Assembly: GCF_002810445.1 (NCBI RefSeq)
Contig: NZ_NEXS01000003.1
Coordinates: forward strand, 1 to 64,000
Source of the DNA: Advenella sp. S44
GTDB lineage: Bacteria > Pseudomonadota > Gammaproteobacteria > Burkholderiales > Burkholderiaceae_B
DNA: 64,000 bases
Direction of reading: 5' to 3'
Position numbers and translations under genes: made by a program
Shown: positions 33,881 through 43,089 of the stretch, piece by piece
How the letters are laid out: every line of letters begins with the position of its first letter
Numbering within the stretch: position 1 is the stretch's first letter
Notes under the pieces: generated by a model
What the model saw: only the letters and a program-made list of their open reading frames with translations
The model's database searches: none
Told to the model about the DNA's origin: nothing

Positions 33881-34861
33881 ATGCACAAAATATTGATAAA
33901 ACTGACGCTCGCCGGGTTGGCCGTTCTGTCCAATTTTGCTGCCGGAGCTGCTGAGTCTGCAGCCGACAGCTACCCGACACACCCCATCAAATTTGTCGTG
34001 GGCTATCCACCTGGTGGAGCGAGCGACATTGTGTCACGGTTGGTGGCGGCAGATTTGCAGCGACGTCTGGGTCAGCCTGTTGTCGTGGAAAATCGCCCCG
34101 GTGCTGGCGGCAATATTGCCACAGAAGCGGTGCTACGCGAAAAGGCGGACGGCTATACCATCCTATTGGGGACAATTGCACACGCGACCAATATGTCGGT
34201 TTATAAAAACCTGAAATATGATACCTTGCGTGACTTCAAGCCCGTTATCGAGTTTTCTGCCGCACCAAGTGTGCTGGTCGTTAATGCCAAATCGCCGATT
34301 AAAACAGTGGATGATATTGTCAAAAAGGCTCGAGAAAAACCGAACGAAATGACCTTTGGTTCGACCGGAGTGGGAGGATCACCGCACTTGGCCGGCGAGC
34401 TGTTCAGAATGAAAACGAATATCGACATTCGTCATGTTCCCTATAAAGGGGCGGGGCCGGTTCTTAATGATCTGATGGGCGGTTTTATTGACATGTCTTT
34501 CATGACCATTCCGGGTGCGATCAGCCAAATTCAGGCTGGCGCTCTGCGTCCCATTGCGATTGCAAGCGACAGGCGTTCTGCTTTGCTGCCCGCTACACCA
34601 ACTTTGGTTGAATCCGGCGTGAAGGACTTTCTGGTCAGTTCCTGGAACGGTTTGATGGTGCGTAAGGACACGCCACCAGCAGTCGTAGAGAAGCTTAATC
34701 GTGAAATTAACGAAATTCTGAAAGAGCCCAAGCTGATCAAGCAGATCGAAATCGAAGGCAGTGCGCCGGTGGGCGGCACATCTGAAGATTTTGAAAAGTT
34801 TATTCAATCTGAAATTATGCGCTGGGCAGAAGTTGTAAAGCAGGCGAATGTGACGCTTTGA
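33881..34861 (+). CDS. Bug family tripartite tricarboxylate transporter substrate-binding protein
   Basis: A 326-residue periplasmic receptor of the Bug/TctC family with a signal peptide ending near AAESAADS. Family landmarks are YPTHPIKFVVGYPPGGASDIVSR, VVENRPGAGGNIATEAV, ADGYTILLGT, GSTGVGGSPHLAGELF and HVPYKGAGPVLNDLMGG. These proteins bind carboxylates for a TctAB permease, which is not present in this window. It is convergent with the amidohydrolase gene and stands apart from the dioxygenase operon. Confidence 0.92.
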   Translation: MHKILIKLTLAGLAVLSNFAAGAAESAADSYPTHPIKFVVGYPPGGASDIVSRLVAADLQRRLGQPVVVENRPGAGGNIATEAVLREKADGYTILLGTIAHATNMSVYKNLKYDTLRDFKPVIEFSAAPSVLVVNAKSPIKTVDDIVKKAREKPNEMTFGSTGVGGSPHLAGELFRMKTNIDIRHVPYKGAGPVLNDLMGGFIDMSFMTIPGAISQIQAGALRPIAIASDRRSALLPATPTLVESGVKDFLVSSWNGLMVRKDTPPAVVEKLNREINEILKEPKLIKQIEIEGSAPVGGTSEDFEKFIQSEIMRWAEVVKQANVTL

Positions 34862-34909
34862 TGCATGACCCGAGCCTGACAATCTGCGTCGGGCCTGGGT
34901 ATCGCTTTT

Positions 34910-35800
34910 CTACACGGCATCAAAGCCATAGAGTTCGGCAGGATTGTCTACGAATATGCCTTTTTGTATTGTGCTGTCGGGAATCCATTCACAGAAACGA
35001 TTCAGAAGTAAACCGTCGTCTGGCATGAGGTCGCCTCTGAAGAGATTAGGGTGCGGCCAATTGGTGCCAAACAATATTCGGTCGGGGCGAGTAGCGACCA
35101 GTTTCTCGGCGAATGGGCGCATATCGTTTCCGCTGCCATCTTTCAGTGAGGAGCGACGGTACCAACTGGAAATTTTGACCCAGCAGTCCTCGCGTTCGGT
35201 CAACAACTGCAATAATGTCCTGAACCCTGGGCTGTGGAGGTCTTCGTCTCCGCGCACGCTACCCATGTGATCAAAAACCAGTGGTACGGGCAAAGCAAGC
35301 AGTTCGTTCTTGAGTGCAGGCAATTCTGCTATGTGCGTCAAATGTATCTGCAGGTGCCAGCCCAGCGGCTTGAGTTTGGGAGCTAGCAATTGCATGGCCT
35401 GCATTCCTCCGTACCCTTTCAGGTAGGTTGAGAGCCGCAGCCCCCGGAAGCCATCTTCATGCAGCTGGCCCAATGCTTTTACGTCGATATCTGAAGAGAC
35501 GCCCGCAACACCGCGGGCCCGGTCCTGGCCCAGGTGCCGTATGACGTCTGTGGTCAGACTGTTGTCAAAGCCGTATACACTGGCGCTCACTTGCACTGTT
35601 CGTCGCAGGCCCAGTTGGTTGCATACGTCCAGATAGGCGTCCAGGGTAGCGCAAGCCGGCGTGTAGCTGCGCGGTTCCGCCAGCGGATATCGCTCGGGTT
35701 GCATGTAAACATGGCAATGGCAGTCGGTAGCGCCTGCGGGCAGCACCACTGTTGGCCGAGTGGCGTTGGTAAGGGGTGCCAGGCATGTTGGGTAGGTCAT
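34910..35800 (-). CDS. Amidohydrolase family protein (2-pyrone-4,6-dicarboxylate lactonase-like)
   Basis: A 296-residue TIM-barrel metal hydrolase of the LigI-like branch of the amidohydrolase superfamily. It shows the N-terminal GATDCHCHVYMQPERYPL with the HxH metal site, QIHLTHIAEL, LVFDHMGSVRGDED and the C-terminal RILFGTNWPHPN with the catalytic aspartate region and PAELYGF ending. LigI hydrolyses 2-pyrone-4,6-dicarboxylate; relatives act on other lactones. The ATG at 35800 follows AGAGGAC. It is the last gene of the operon starting at 38817. Confidence 0.87.
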   Translation of the reverse strand: MTYPTCLAPLTNATRPTVVLPAGATDCHCHVYMQPERYPLAEPRSYTPACATLDAYLDVCNQLGLRRTVQVSASVYGFDNSLTTDVIRHLGQDRARGVAGVSSDIDVKALGQLHEDGFRGLRLSTYLKGYGGMQAMQLLAPKLKPLGWHLQIHLTHIAELPALKNELLALPVPLVFDHMGSVRGDEDLHSPGFRTLLQLLTEREDCWVKISSWYRRSSLKDGSGNDMRPFAEKLVATRPDRILFGTNWPHPNLFRGDLMPDDGLLLNRFCEWIPDSTIQKGIFVDNPAELYGFDAV

Positions 35801-35811
35801 GTCGTCCTCTG

Positions 35812-36804
35812 TTACGGGTGTGCGTTCGTGGTAATGCCGGCCGCGTTTACGATGCCGGTCCATTTGTCTGTTTCGTTTTGCAGAATGTGTTGAAAGTCGT
35901 CCTGCGTTCCGGGTCTTGCTTCGGTGCCTAACTGTTGAAGCTGTGTGCGAATGGACTGGTTTTGAAGGATCGTGCGCAAGGCATCATTCACTTGTTTCGT
36001 GACGTTCGGTGCAGTGCCAGCAGGAAAGAGAATGCCGGTCGTCGTGCTTGCTTCATAATCCTTCAATCCTGCACTGGCTATGGTAGGCAGTTCGGGCATG
36101 AGTTCCGATTTTTCGTTTGTGGTAACAGCCAGTGCGCGAACTTTGCCGGCTTTCACTTGAGGTAATGAGGACGCCATCTGGTCGAAGATTAAGTCAATCT
36201 GCCCGCCAATCAGGTCGGTCATGGCCGGGCCACTGCCTTTATAGGGCACATGCAGGAATTTTGTTTTACTCAGATTTTGAAACATTTCCCCTGCCAGATG
36301 GTTGGAGGTGCCGGTACCGGCAGAGCCCATCGTGAGTTCTCCAGGTCTGCTATGCGCGTATTTCAGAAACTCAGGCAAGGTTCTGGCAGGCAAATCCTTA
36401 TTGACAATCAAGAGCATCGGAGCGATTGAAATCGGGCCGGCCGAAACAAAGTCTTTGGCTGGATCCAAGGGCACCTTTGGGTCTAGCGCCCGCATGGCAG
36501 CCAGTGAACCCGTAGAGGCAAGCAGGGCAGTGTAGCCGTCGGGCTTGGCTCGCATGACACTTTGCGCGCCCACTAAACCGGCTGCACCCGCTTTGTTTTC
36601 GACCACAACAGTGGCCTTCATCTGTTCAGCCAGTCCCTTGGCGATAATGCGGGCCGTGGCATCTATATTGCCACCTGCAGGAAACGGGACGACAAGGCGG
36701 ATGGGTTGCTGCGGCCAAGAGGCCGCAAAACTACAAGGTGCTGCGATCAGCGAAAGGCCGGTGGCCAGGCCCAGCAGATTTTTTTTCAATTTTAAAGTGG
36801 TCAT
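35812..36804 (-). CDS. Bug family tripartite tricarboxylate transporter substrate-binding protein
   Basis: A 330-residue exported Bug/TctC receptor; signal peptide ends CSFAASW. Landmarks are PIRLVVPFPAGGNIDATARI, VVENKAGAAGLVGAQSV, KPDGYTALLAST, GSAGTGTSNHLAGEMF and HVPYKGSGPAMTDLIGGQID. The ATG at 36804 has a strong GGAAGGAGAT. It sits between the lyase and the amidohydrolase genes in the same operon, which suggests it delivers the carboxylate substrate of that pathway. Confidence 0.92.
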   Translation of the reverse strand: MTTLKLKKNLLGLATGLSLIAAPCSFAASWPQQPIRLVVPFPAGGNIDATARIIAKGLAEQMKATVVVENKAGAAGLVGAQSVMRAKPDGYTALLASTGSLAAMRALDPKVPLDPAKDFVSAGPISIAPMLLIVNKDLPARTLPEFLKYAHSRPGELTMGSAGTGTSNHLAGEMFQNLSKTKFLHVPYKGSGPAMTDLIGGQIDLIFDQMASSLPQVKAGKVRALAVTTNEKSELMPELPTIASAGLKDYEASTTTGILFPAGTAPNVTKQVNDALRTILQNQSIRTQLQQLGTEARPGTQDDFQHILQNETDKWTGIVNAAGITTNAHP

Positions 36805-36832
36805 TGTGTTATCTCCTTCCCCCGGGGCATGG

Positions 36833-37702
36833 CTAGCCCTGTTCGTACTGCTGGCCCAATGCAATCAGTTCGGGCGTGCCGATGAGTTCATTGAGTTGGT
36901 TAAAGTCGTTCATTTGATCCCACATGGGCTCGGTGGTGCCGTGGGTTTTGAGGCTGGTAAAGTACGTCTGCAGGCGACTGCTGACAAACCTTGCCGTGCC
37001 GCCAGGAAAAATGACAATGCGGTAGCCGTATTTTTCGAGTTCGCTGACGCTTAGAATCGGCGTTTTGCCGCCTTCAACCATATTGGCCAGTAGCGGTACG
37101 CGGTCGGCGAAGCGGCGACAAACCGTGTGCATTTGTTCTGGCGAACGTACGGCTTCCACAAAAAGGGCGTCCACGCCGCATTCCAGGTAACGTTCGGCGC
37201 GGTCCAGAGCCGCTTCGAAGCCTTCAACCGCCAGTGCATCCGTGCGTGCCAGAATAAGCGTTTCTTCGCTGCGACGTGCATCGAGCGCCGCTTTGAGCTT
37301 GCCGCACATTTCAGCCGTTGCAACTAGCGATTTATTGGCCAAGTGGCCGCAACGCTTGGGAAATGACTGGTCTTCTAGCTGGATCATGGCTGCGCCAGCA
37401 CGTTCAAAGCTGCGTACAGTCCGCTGCGTGTTGAGGGCATTGCCAAAGCCAGTGTCTCCATCCACAATCACAGGCGTCTGAACCCTGTCTGTGATCTGTG
37501 CCAGCGCCTCCACAGCTTCATAGGCGGTGGTCAAACCCACATCGGACCGACCGAAGCGGGTGTAGGAGACAGCACCACCTGACAGATAAAGCGCGTCAAA
37601 ACCTGCCTGTTCGGCAATCAGGGCGGTCAGCGAATCGTAAACGCCCGGGGCAAGGATGGCACGATTTTGCTGGAGTCGTTGTTTCAACGTCGGATGAGTC
37701 AC
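36833..37702 (-). CDS. Isocitrate lyase/PEP mutase superfamily protein
   Basis: A 289-residue TIM-barrel enzyme of the isocitrate lyase/phosphoenolpyruvate mutase superfamily. Motifs are YLSGGAVSYTRFGRSDVG, VIVDGDTGFGN (Mg site), IQLEDQSFPKRCGHL (the KRCGH loop with the catalytic cysteine of lyases) and IARTDALAVEGFE. The KRCGH cysteine favours a lyase that cleaves a C-C bond of a 2-hydroxy or methyl-branched acid, such as methylisocitrate or dimethylmalate, over PEP mutase. Its start overlaps the dioxygenase stop by four bases. Confidence 0.88.
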   Translation of the reverse strand: MTHPTLKQRLQQNRAILAPGVYDSLTALIAEQAGFDALYLSGGAVSYTRFGRSDVGLTTAYEAVEALAQITDRVQTPVIVDGDTGFGNALNTQRTVRSFERAGAAMIQLEDQSFPKRCGHLANKSLVATAEMCGKLKAALDARRSEETLILARTDALAVEGFEAALDRAERYLECGVDALFVEAVRSPEQMHTVCRRFADRVPLLANMVEGGKTPILSVSELEKYGYRIVIFPGGTARFVSSRLQTYFTSLKTHGTTEPMWDQMNDFNQLNELIGTPELIALGQQYEQG

Positions 37703-38817
37703 GCCGATTTCCTGTTGTTTGAGGTCTGAAGGTTTTGATTGATGTTCAGGGGCATGCCCATGTGGTCGGCCTGGCGTTGTTCGTAGGCCAGAAATTCATC
37801 TGAAATACCTTGTCCACGCACGCCGCCCCGTACTGATCCTGCACGCACGTCGCCAAAGTAATCCCGCCATTCTTCAGGTAGCGGCTGGGAGCCGGGAATG
37901 GCCAGCCACAAACGCAATAAATGACGTTTGAGATGAAATTCCTCGTAATCTTCAAATTCAGTGCGTGAGTGCAATATCACGTAGTTGTTGAGCAGTTGAA
38001 GATCACCAGGTTCCAGCCACATGGAATAGCAAAAGCGCGGATCAGCCAGCAATTGGTCCAGCAAGTCCAGCGCCTGATTTTGCTGTTCGGTCAGGCGTGG
38101 TAGCTCAGGGAAGTCTCGCTCTGCCGCGACAGTGTTCTTGCGGTTGGCACGCAACGCGAAATGGGTGGGTTGGCTGCCCAGAATAGGGCATTGATAATAT
38201 GGCGGCTGATCAGGCGCTTGAGTTCCCTGATAGCTATGGTGGATAGGGGCACGCAGTACCTCAAGCAATTCGGGGCGGCACCGCTCGATTTCCTCGATAA
38301 CGGCGATCGAACTTGTGATTTTGCTTTCGCCGCCGCTCTTGGCTGTGCGCAGCGTCAACAGGGCAACAACGTCAGCCGAATCGGCGTGAAAATCCAGCTT
38401 CGCATTCGTGTTATAGCCGCGGCCGTTTTTTGTCTTATAGCTTGCTCCAACGTCTCGTACTGAAGTCATGACATCACTGGCCCGGTTTTGGGTCCGCGCT
38501 ACACCGACGTGCAAACCAATGCCCCAGTAGACCAGACGCGCGTCGTCTTCGGACCAATTGTGCACCGGAAATCCCTTAAGCAGGCACACGCCCCAGCGCC
38601 CTTGCGTTGCCCCGAAGGCTGATCGCAGGGCTTTTTTCGCCGCCTCATTAAGAGGGAAATCATTTTCGGTCATGTCGAGCATGGGCTTGTTCACGTTCTT
38701 TACGTGTGTCAAAGCCTGCTCAAAGCCAGCAATGGCATCGGCATCTAAGTGCTGGACCCAGCTTTGGTCATCGACCATATCCTGGGCTGTCCATGCACGA
38801 GGCAATTCGGAATTCAT
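37699..38817 (-). CDS. TauD/TfdA family Fe(II)/2-oxoglutarate-type dioxygenase
   Basis: A 372-residue mononuclear iron oxygenase. The metal-binding HxD is H144-D146 in KLDFHADSADVVAL; the distal histidine is in NNYVILHSRTEF, followed by the co-substrate-binding arginine in RHLLRLWL. The layout resembles gamma-butyrobetaine-hydroxylase and TfdA relatives. It is the first gene of a four-gene operon (dioxygenase, lyase, Bug receptor, amidohydrolase) that is divergent from a LysR gene, so its expression is probably substrate-induced. The substrate is unknown. Confidence 0.85.
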   Translation of the reverse strand: MNSELPRAWTAQDMVDDQSWVQHLDADAIAGFEQALTHVKNVNKPMLDMTENDFPLNEAAKKALRSAFGATQGRWGVCLLKGFPVHNWSEDDARLVYWGIGLHVGVARTQNRASDVMTSVRDVGASYKTKNGRGYNTNAKLDFHADSADVVALLTLRTAKSGGESKITSSIAVIEEIERCRPELLEVLRAPIHHSYQGTQAPDQPPYYQCPILGSQPTHFALRANRKNTVAAERDFPELPRLTEQQNQALDLLDQLLADPRFCYSMWLEPGDLQLLNNYVILHSRTEFEDYEEFHLKRHLLRLWLAIPGSQPLPEEWRDYFGDVRAGSVRGGVRGQGISDEFLAYEQRQADHMGMPLNINQNLQTSNNRKSA

Positions 38818-38925
38818 GATGTATTGTCTCCATCGTAAATAAAATCAAGGGGATGTATACAAGAATAAGTCATGGCCTATTAAGATACAATCGAGTTTTC
38901 GTTAAGCACTAATTAAAAAAAATTT

Positions 38926-39870
38926 ATGAAGATGGAGACTTTTACTTCGCTGGCTGCGGTGCTGCGTTCCGGGACGCTGGCAGGGGCGGCTCGCATTTTG
39001 CACCTCACCCCCAGTGCTGTGAGTATTCAGATGAAGCAGTTGGAGCAGTATATGGGACAACAGCTGTTCGACAGATCCGGGTTGGAGGTCAAGCCTTTGC
39101 CGATTGCATTTGAAATGTCTGCAGTGATGCAAAAAGCCCTGGAACAACTGGAACTGCTCAAGCGTGATCGCACTTATGTGGTGGAAGGGCATGTGCGACT
39201 TGGTATCATCGAGTCCATGCAACCCTTGCTTTTGCCAGATCTGACTCGCATTATGCGTAGCCGATATCCGGCGTTGCATTTGCAGATTCAGCGTGGAAAG
39301 AGTGCTGAGCTAACACACGCGGTGAAGGCCGGAGAGCTGGATGCAGCCGTTGTTGCTCAACCTGAGTCTGGCGGTTCCTCACGCCTGCACTGGCATTTTC
39401 TACAGGCTCAGGAGCTGGCGCTGGTGGTGCCACCTGACGAATCAGAGCAGCGCCTGACCAAGCTGTTTCAGCGCTATGATTGGATACGATATGACCGACG
39501 TACGATCGCGGGCCGATTGGCCACCCGTTATGTCAATCACCATATTGGTTCGACGGTGCAGCCGGCAAGCGTCGAGTTTGACGGGGTCCGGGCGATTCTT
39601 GCAATGGTGAGCGCGGGCCTGGGCGTGTCTGTCGTGCAGTTGACTGAGCCTGGTATTCATTTGAACTATCCCGTGCGCATTCAGAAACTGCGCAATGCGC
39701 CTGTCATTCGCTTCGCCTTGGTCATGCGCAAGCCCGACGCCGAAAGCCGGCCGTTCGGGACCCTGCAAAGCGTACTGTCAGAAATATTCGATATTCACGT
39801 CGAGAAACGTTATAAAAGCGCGGAAAAGGGAGCGCTGGTTCATCGTATTCCGAATAACGCGAGCGAGTAA
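38926..39870 (+). CDS. LysR family transcriptional regulator (dioxygenase operon)
   Basis: A 314-residue LysR-type regulator. The helix-turn-helix is at residues 3-62 (FTSLAAVLRSGTLAGAARIL, then LTPSAVSIQMKQLEQYMG); the effector domain begins near VRLGIIESMQPLLLP. It is divergent from the dioxygenase operon, with 108 bp between the starts, so it most likely controls that operon. The DNA-binding domain reads intact. Confidence 0.92.
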   Translation: MKMETFTSLAAVLRSGTLAGAARILHLTPSAVSIQMKQLEQYMGQQLFDRSGLEVKPLPIAFEMSAVMQKALEQLELLKRDRTYVVEGHVRLGIIESMQPLLLPDLTRIMRSRYPALHLQIQRGKSAELTHAVKAGELDAAVVAQPESGGSSRLHWHFLQAQELALVVPPDESEQRLTKLFQRYDWIRYDRRTIAGRLATRYVNHHIGSTVQPASVEFDGVRAILAMVSAGLGVSVVQLTEPGIHLNYPVRIQKLRNAPVIRFALVMRKPDAESRPFGTLQSVLSEIFDIHVEKRYKSAEKGALVHRIPNNASE

Positions 39871-39974
39871 CTATTTCGGCTGTCCAACGGATAACAAGCT
39901 CGGGACAGATTCTATGATTACGCAATTGGCCTGTTGATGTCGCTATTGGGGATGTCATGATTTACGCAGCCTCT

Positions 39975-40188
39975 GATGTCATTTGTGATATTCCGAACGA
40001 CAACTGCGATGCCAGGCGTGGTGGCAATCCACCAGATAGCCGCGTTAGCCTGATACCATACTACCCCACTCAGCCAACGGCGGCTGCGCGCCCAGACCCA
40101 GGAAGCCAAGACCTGCGGCGATCAGGATCACACCGGTCATGTCCAGCGTCAGGCGCACAATGGTCGATGGCATGCGGTTGCATTCTTC
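39975..40188 (-). pseudogene. Relic of a dipeptide/oligopeptide ABC permease (DppC type)
   Basis: The minus strand directly beyond the LysR stop reads RMPSTIVRLTLDMTGVILIA and then AGLGFLGLGAQPPLAEWGSM before a stop; a frame change continues as AIWWIATTPGIAVVV. This is the conserved C-terminal third of DppC/OppC permeases (signature FLGLGxQPPxPEWG), here without its N-terminal two thirds and with at least one frameshift. No other transporter genes remain. The whole gap of 39871-40188 otherwise holds nothing recognisable. Confidence 0.65.
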
Positions 40189-41109
40189 CTAGCTGCTCCG
40201 CAATAATCTCCAGTCCTGCTCAATCTGTTGCATCATTGCCTGGGCAAAACTCGATGAGTTACGTTCTTTCAGTGTAACAAGACCAAGAACGCGGCTGACT
40301 TTGGGCTGTACGAGCGGCCGGGTGGCCAAGCCGATGTTCAGCGCACCGGCAAGCGAGCCTTCAGGAACAATGGCAATGCCGACGCCATCGGCGACAAATT
40401 GCATCATGGAGGTAAATTGCGTTACGGTGATGTTATGTTTCAATTGAAAGCCCGACGTTGTTGCCGTGGCATCAATCAGCCGCCGGGTGCGCGAATCCGC
40501 CGGCAGGGATATGAGTTGCTCATTTTTCAAGGCCTCCCAGGGGACCTGCTTGCGCTTTTCCAAAGGATGTTTCCTGGAAAGTACAACGTGGAATGCTTCG
40601 GTGCTAAGCGGCTTGACTTCGAACATGGTTGAAATATCGTCCAAATAGGTCAGTCCGAAATCAGCGACACTGGACCTGACGTTTTCGATCACATTGCCGT
40701 GCACTCCTTCATAGACATACAAATCAACGCCCGGATAGGCTTTCTTGTAGCGAGCGACGATTTTTGGAAGGACAGTGCAGGCCACGGACATGACAGACGA
40801 AATAACGACCTGTCCGCGCTTCTGGTCCGAGCGTTGCCGGATAGCTTGCATATATATCTGCATATCATTGAGCACCCTTTCGGACAGGGCTACGAACTCC
40901 TTACCGGCTTCTGTAATCTCAACGCTACGCGTATTGCGATCGAATAGTGTAATTCCCAGTTGTGCTTCGACGCGCTGAATGGTGCGGGTCAGTACCGGTT
41001 GCGAAATGTTCAGGGTAATGGCTGCCGCGTTGAAGCTGCCATAGTCTGCAACGGTCTTGACGGCCAGCATTTCTCTGGCGCTCAGATTGGGTTGCTTGGA
41101 ACGGATCAT
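40189..41109 (-). CDS. LysR family transcriptional regulator (UGSC operon)
   Basis: A 306-residue LysR-type regulator. The helix-turn-helix spans residues 10-70 (MLAVKTVADYGSFNAAAITL, then ISQPVLTRTIQRVEAQLG); the effector domain includes VVISSVMSVACTVLP and GVGIAIVPEGS. It is divergent from the UGSC-protein operon with 153 bp between the starts and is its likely activator. Its stop abuts the DppC relic. Confidence 0.92.
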   Translation of the reverse strand: MIRSKQPNLSAREMLAVKTVADYGSFNAAAITLNISQPVLTRTIQRVEAQLGITLFDRNTRSVEITEAGKEFVALSERVLNDMQIYMQAIRQRSDQKRGQVVISSVMSVACTVLPKIVARYKKAYPGVDLYVYEGVHGNVIENVRSSVADFGLTYLDDISTMFEVKPLSTEAFHVVLSRKHPLEKRKQVPWEALKNEQLISLPADSRTRRLIDATATTSGFQLKHNITVTQFTSMMQFVADGVGIAIVPEGSLAGALNIGLATRPLVQPKVSRVLGLVTLKERNSSSFAQAMMQQIEQDWRLLRSS

Positions 41110-41262
41110 GGGTAAGCCAATATCGTGAAGGGAATAAGGTGAATATGAATTCGCAACGGTATTTATGTCAAAAAAGCAATTATCTATGATAATAGACTTT
41201 AATTGGAAATAATTGAGCCCGTCTATAAAATTGCCTCATCCATATTGAAAAGGAACAAAACG

Positions 41263-42363
41263 ATGAGCGCAACGATGCAAACAACAACGCTAGAGGCGGA
41301 TGTCGATCTTGTCGAATACTATTACGATGCCGGTTTCAGCGACGGTCTGCCGGTGGTTCCTCCAACCCAGGAAAAAATTGATGCGGTCGTGCAGGCACTC
41401 GGCGGCGACCCTGATTTTGTCGAATGCAAGGTTGCTCCGCGCTGGGGAGAGCTCACTCGCGAAGTCCTGGCCATCAATATGGTGATGGCCGGGTGTAAGG
41501 CGACGTATGCGCCGGTCGTGCGGGCAGCCATTCTGGCGCTCACCGATTCCGCATTCAATTTGAATGGTGTGCAGGCAACTACGCATGTAGCCTCGCCGCT
41601 TATTATTGTCAACGGCCCGATTGCCAGTGAGTTGGGTATGAATGGTGGTGCCAATGCGTTTGGATCCGGAAATCGCGCCAATGCGACGATAGGGCGCGCC
41701 GTGCGCCTTATCATGTTGAACGTGGGCGGAGCCTGGCCTGGCGATCTGGACAAGAGCACGCTTGGGCATCCTGGTAAATACACATATTGCGTCTGTGAAA
41801 ACGAAGCGCAAAGCCCATTTGCTCCATACCATGTGGAGCACGGTTACAAGCCAGAGGAATCCACCGTGTTCGCTATTGCGGCCGAAGCGCCGCACAGCGC
41901 TACCAATCATGTGTCAAATGATCCGGAAGGCATTCTGGATACCTTATGTTCTGTCATGAGCACTATTGGTTCGAACACGGCCGTTCTGGGCGGCCACATG
42001 GCAGTAGCGCTGGGTCTTGAACATGCCAAAACGATCGCGCAACACGGCTGGACCCGCGCCGAGATTCGCAATTATATTTTCATGAATCATGGGAACCGGT
42101 TCATTGACCTGGCCTATGGTCATCGCTACGGCAAAGTCTACAACCGCAATATTCCCAAATGGTACAAGCGCGACGACAATACCCGTATTCCCATTATCCA
42201 CAGCCCGGACAATATTCATCTGTTTGTGATGGGTGGAGCAGCGGGCCGTTTTTCTGCCGTCATGCCCGGCTGGGGCCATATGAGTACGCCTGTACACCGC
42301 CCGATAGATCTGAACGTAACGCCGACTGCGCCTGATTGCGCCAGCGGCACGTGCGCGCTTTAA
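41263..42363 (+). CDS. Conserved protein encoded with a UGSC-motif protein
   Basis: A 366-residue soluble protein whose family I cannot name with certainty. It has a well-conserved look: YYDAGFSDGLPVVPPTQEKI at the N-terminus, LTREVLAINMVMAGCKATY, the glycine/asparagine-rich GMNGGANAFGSGNRANATIG, GGHMAVALGLEHAKTIAQHG and a C-terminal DCASGTCAL with two cysteines four apart. There are no signal peptide or membrane helices. Such proteins are commonly encoded next to, or fused with, UGSC-domain (seleno)proteins, as here. The ATG at 41263 follows AAAGGAAC. It opens a four-gene operon with a CoA transferase and a Bug receptor. Its reaction is unknown. Confidence 0.7.
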   Translation: MSATMQTTTLEADVDLVEYYYDAGFSDGLPVVPPTQEKIDAVVQALGGDPDFVECKVAPRWGELTREVLAINMVMAGCKATYAPVVRAAILALTDSAFNLNGVQATTHVASPLIIVNGPIASELGMNGGANAFGSGNRANATIGRAVRLIMLNVGGAWPGDLDKSTLGHPGKYTYCVCENEAQSPFAPYHVEHGYKPEESTVFAIAAEAPHSATNHVSNDPEGILDTLCSVMSTIGSNTAVLGGHMAVALGLEHAKTIAQHGWTRAEIRNYIFMNHGNRFIDLAYGHRYGKVYNRNIPKWYKRDDNTRIPIIHSPDNIHLFVMGGAAGRFSAVMPGWGHMSTPVHRPIDLNVTPTAPDCASGTCAL

Positions 42364-42386
42364 CAGAAATAAATAAGGAGAATGCC

Positions 42387-42983
42387 ATGTTGATGAACGT
42401 TCAAAATCTGAAGCCACAAGTCTACGATCCACGCGGCGTGGTTCGATCCGTAGCTATTCCAACCGCTAAACGTATTGGCACGCTTAGTGGACTGCGATTG
42501 GGCGTGCTGGATAACTCCAAGTGGAACGCCAACAAATTGTTGCGCGGCGCGATAGAGGTGCTAGGCAAGGAAATTGATTTTAACGAAATTCACTACTACG
42601 TGAAGCACAGTTTCTCGAAAGATGCAGCACCCGAGTTGATCGAAAAAATCGTTGAAGAGAACGATATCGTGCTAACAGCGATTGGTGATTGCGGGTCCTG
42701 CACATCGGGCTGCTTGCGTGATGCCATTGCGCTCGAACAGCGTGACGTGCCAACGGCTGTCATCGTTACAACGGAATTTGTTAAGGAAACCGTGCTCACC
42801 CGGCAGGCGTTGGGTATGACGGAGTTGGAGCCAGTCATTATTTCCCACCCGGTCAGCTCAATCACAATGGAAGAGATAGCGCAGCGGGTAGCGCAAATCT
42901 TCACGCAGGCCCAGGCCGTGTGGATGGGAGAGCAGAGCGGCGCAGCGGATGCTTATCTGCAAACTCGATCTACACCCGATTAA
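42387..42983 (+). CDS. UGSC-motif family protein, cysteine form
   Basis: A 198-residue soluble protein with the motif AIGDCGSCTSGCLRD in its centre. This is the cysteine version of the UGSC motif, in which some relatives carry selenocysteine at the first position. It has two redox-capable cysteines (CGSC) plus a third (C in SGCLRD). The N-terminal GLRLGVLDNSKWNANKLLRG and ending IAQRVAQIF fit the family. The ATG at 42387 is preceded by AAGGAG. It lies 23 bp after the partner gene. A thiol-redox or thiolate-catalysed reaction on the transported substrate is plausible but unproven. Confidence 0.75.
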   Translation: MLMNVQNLKPQVYDPRGVVRSVAIPTAKRIGTLSGLRLGVLDNSKWNANKLLRGAIEVLGKEIDFNEIHYYVKHSFSKDAAPELIEKIVEENDIVLTAIGDCGSCTSGCLRDAIALEQRDVPTAVIVTTEFVKETVLTRQALGMTELEPVIISHPVSSITMEEIAQRVAQIFTQAQAVWMGEQSGAADAYLQTRSTPD

Positions 42984-43089
42984 AAAATGCATCCCCCGGC
43001 ATTGCTCTGCGCCGATATGAGCCTGTGCAACAGGTTCAGTTATGTTCCGGCTTGTGCCGCCAGGTGTTTGCTTTCAGGAAGAAAAGCAT

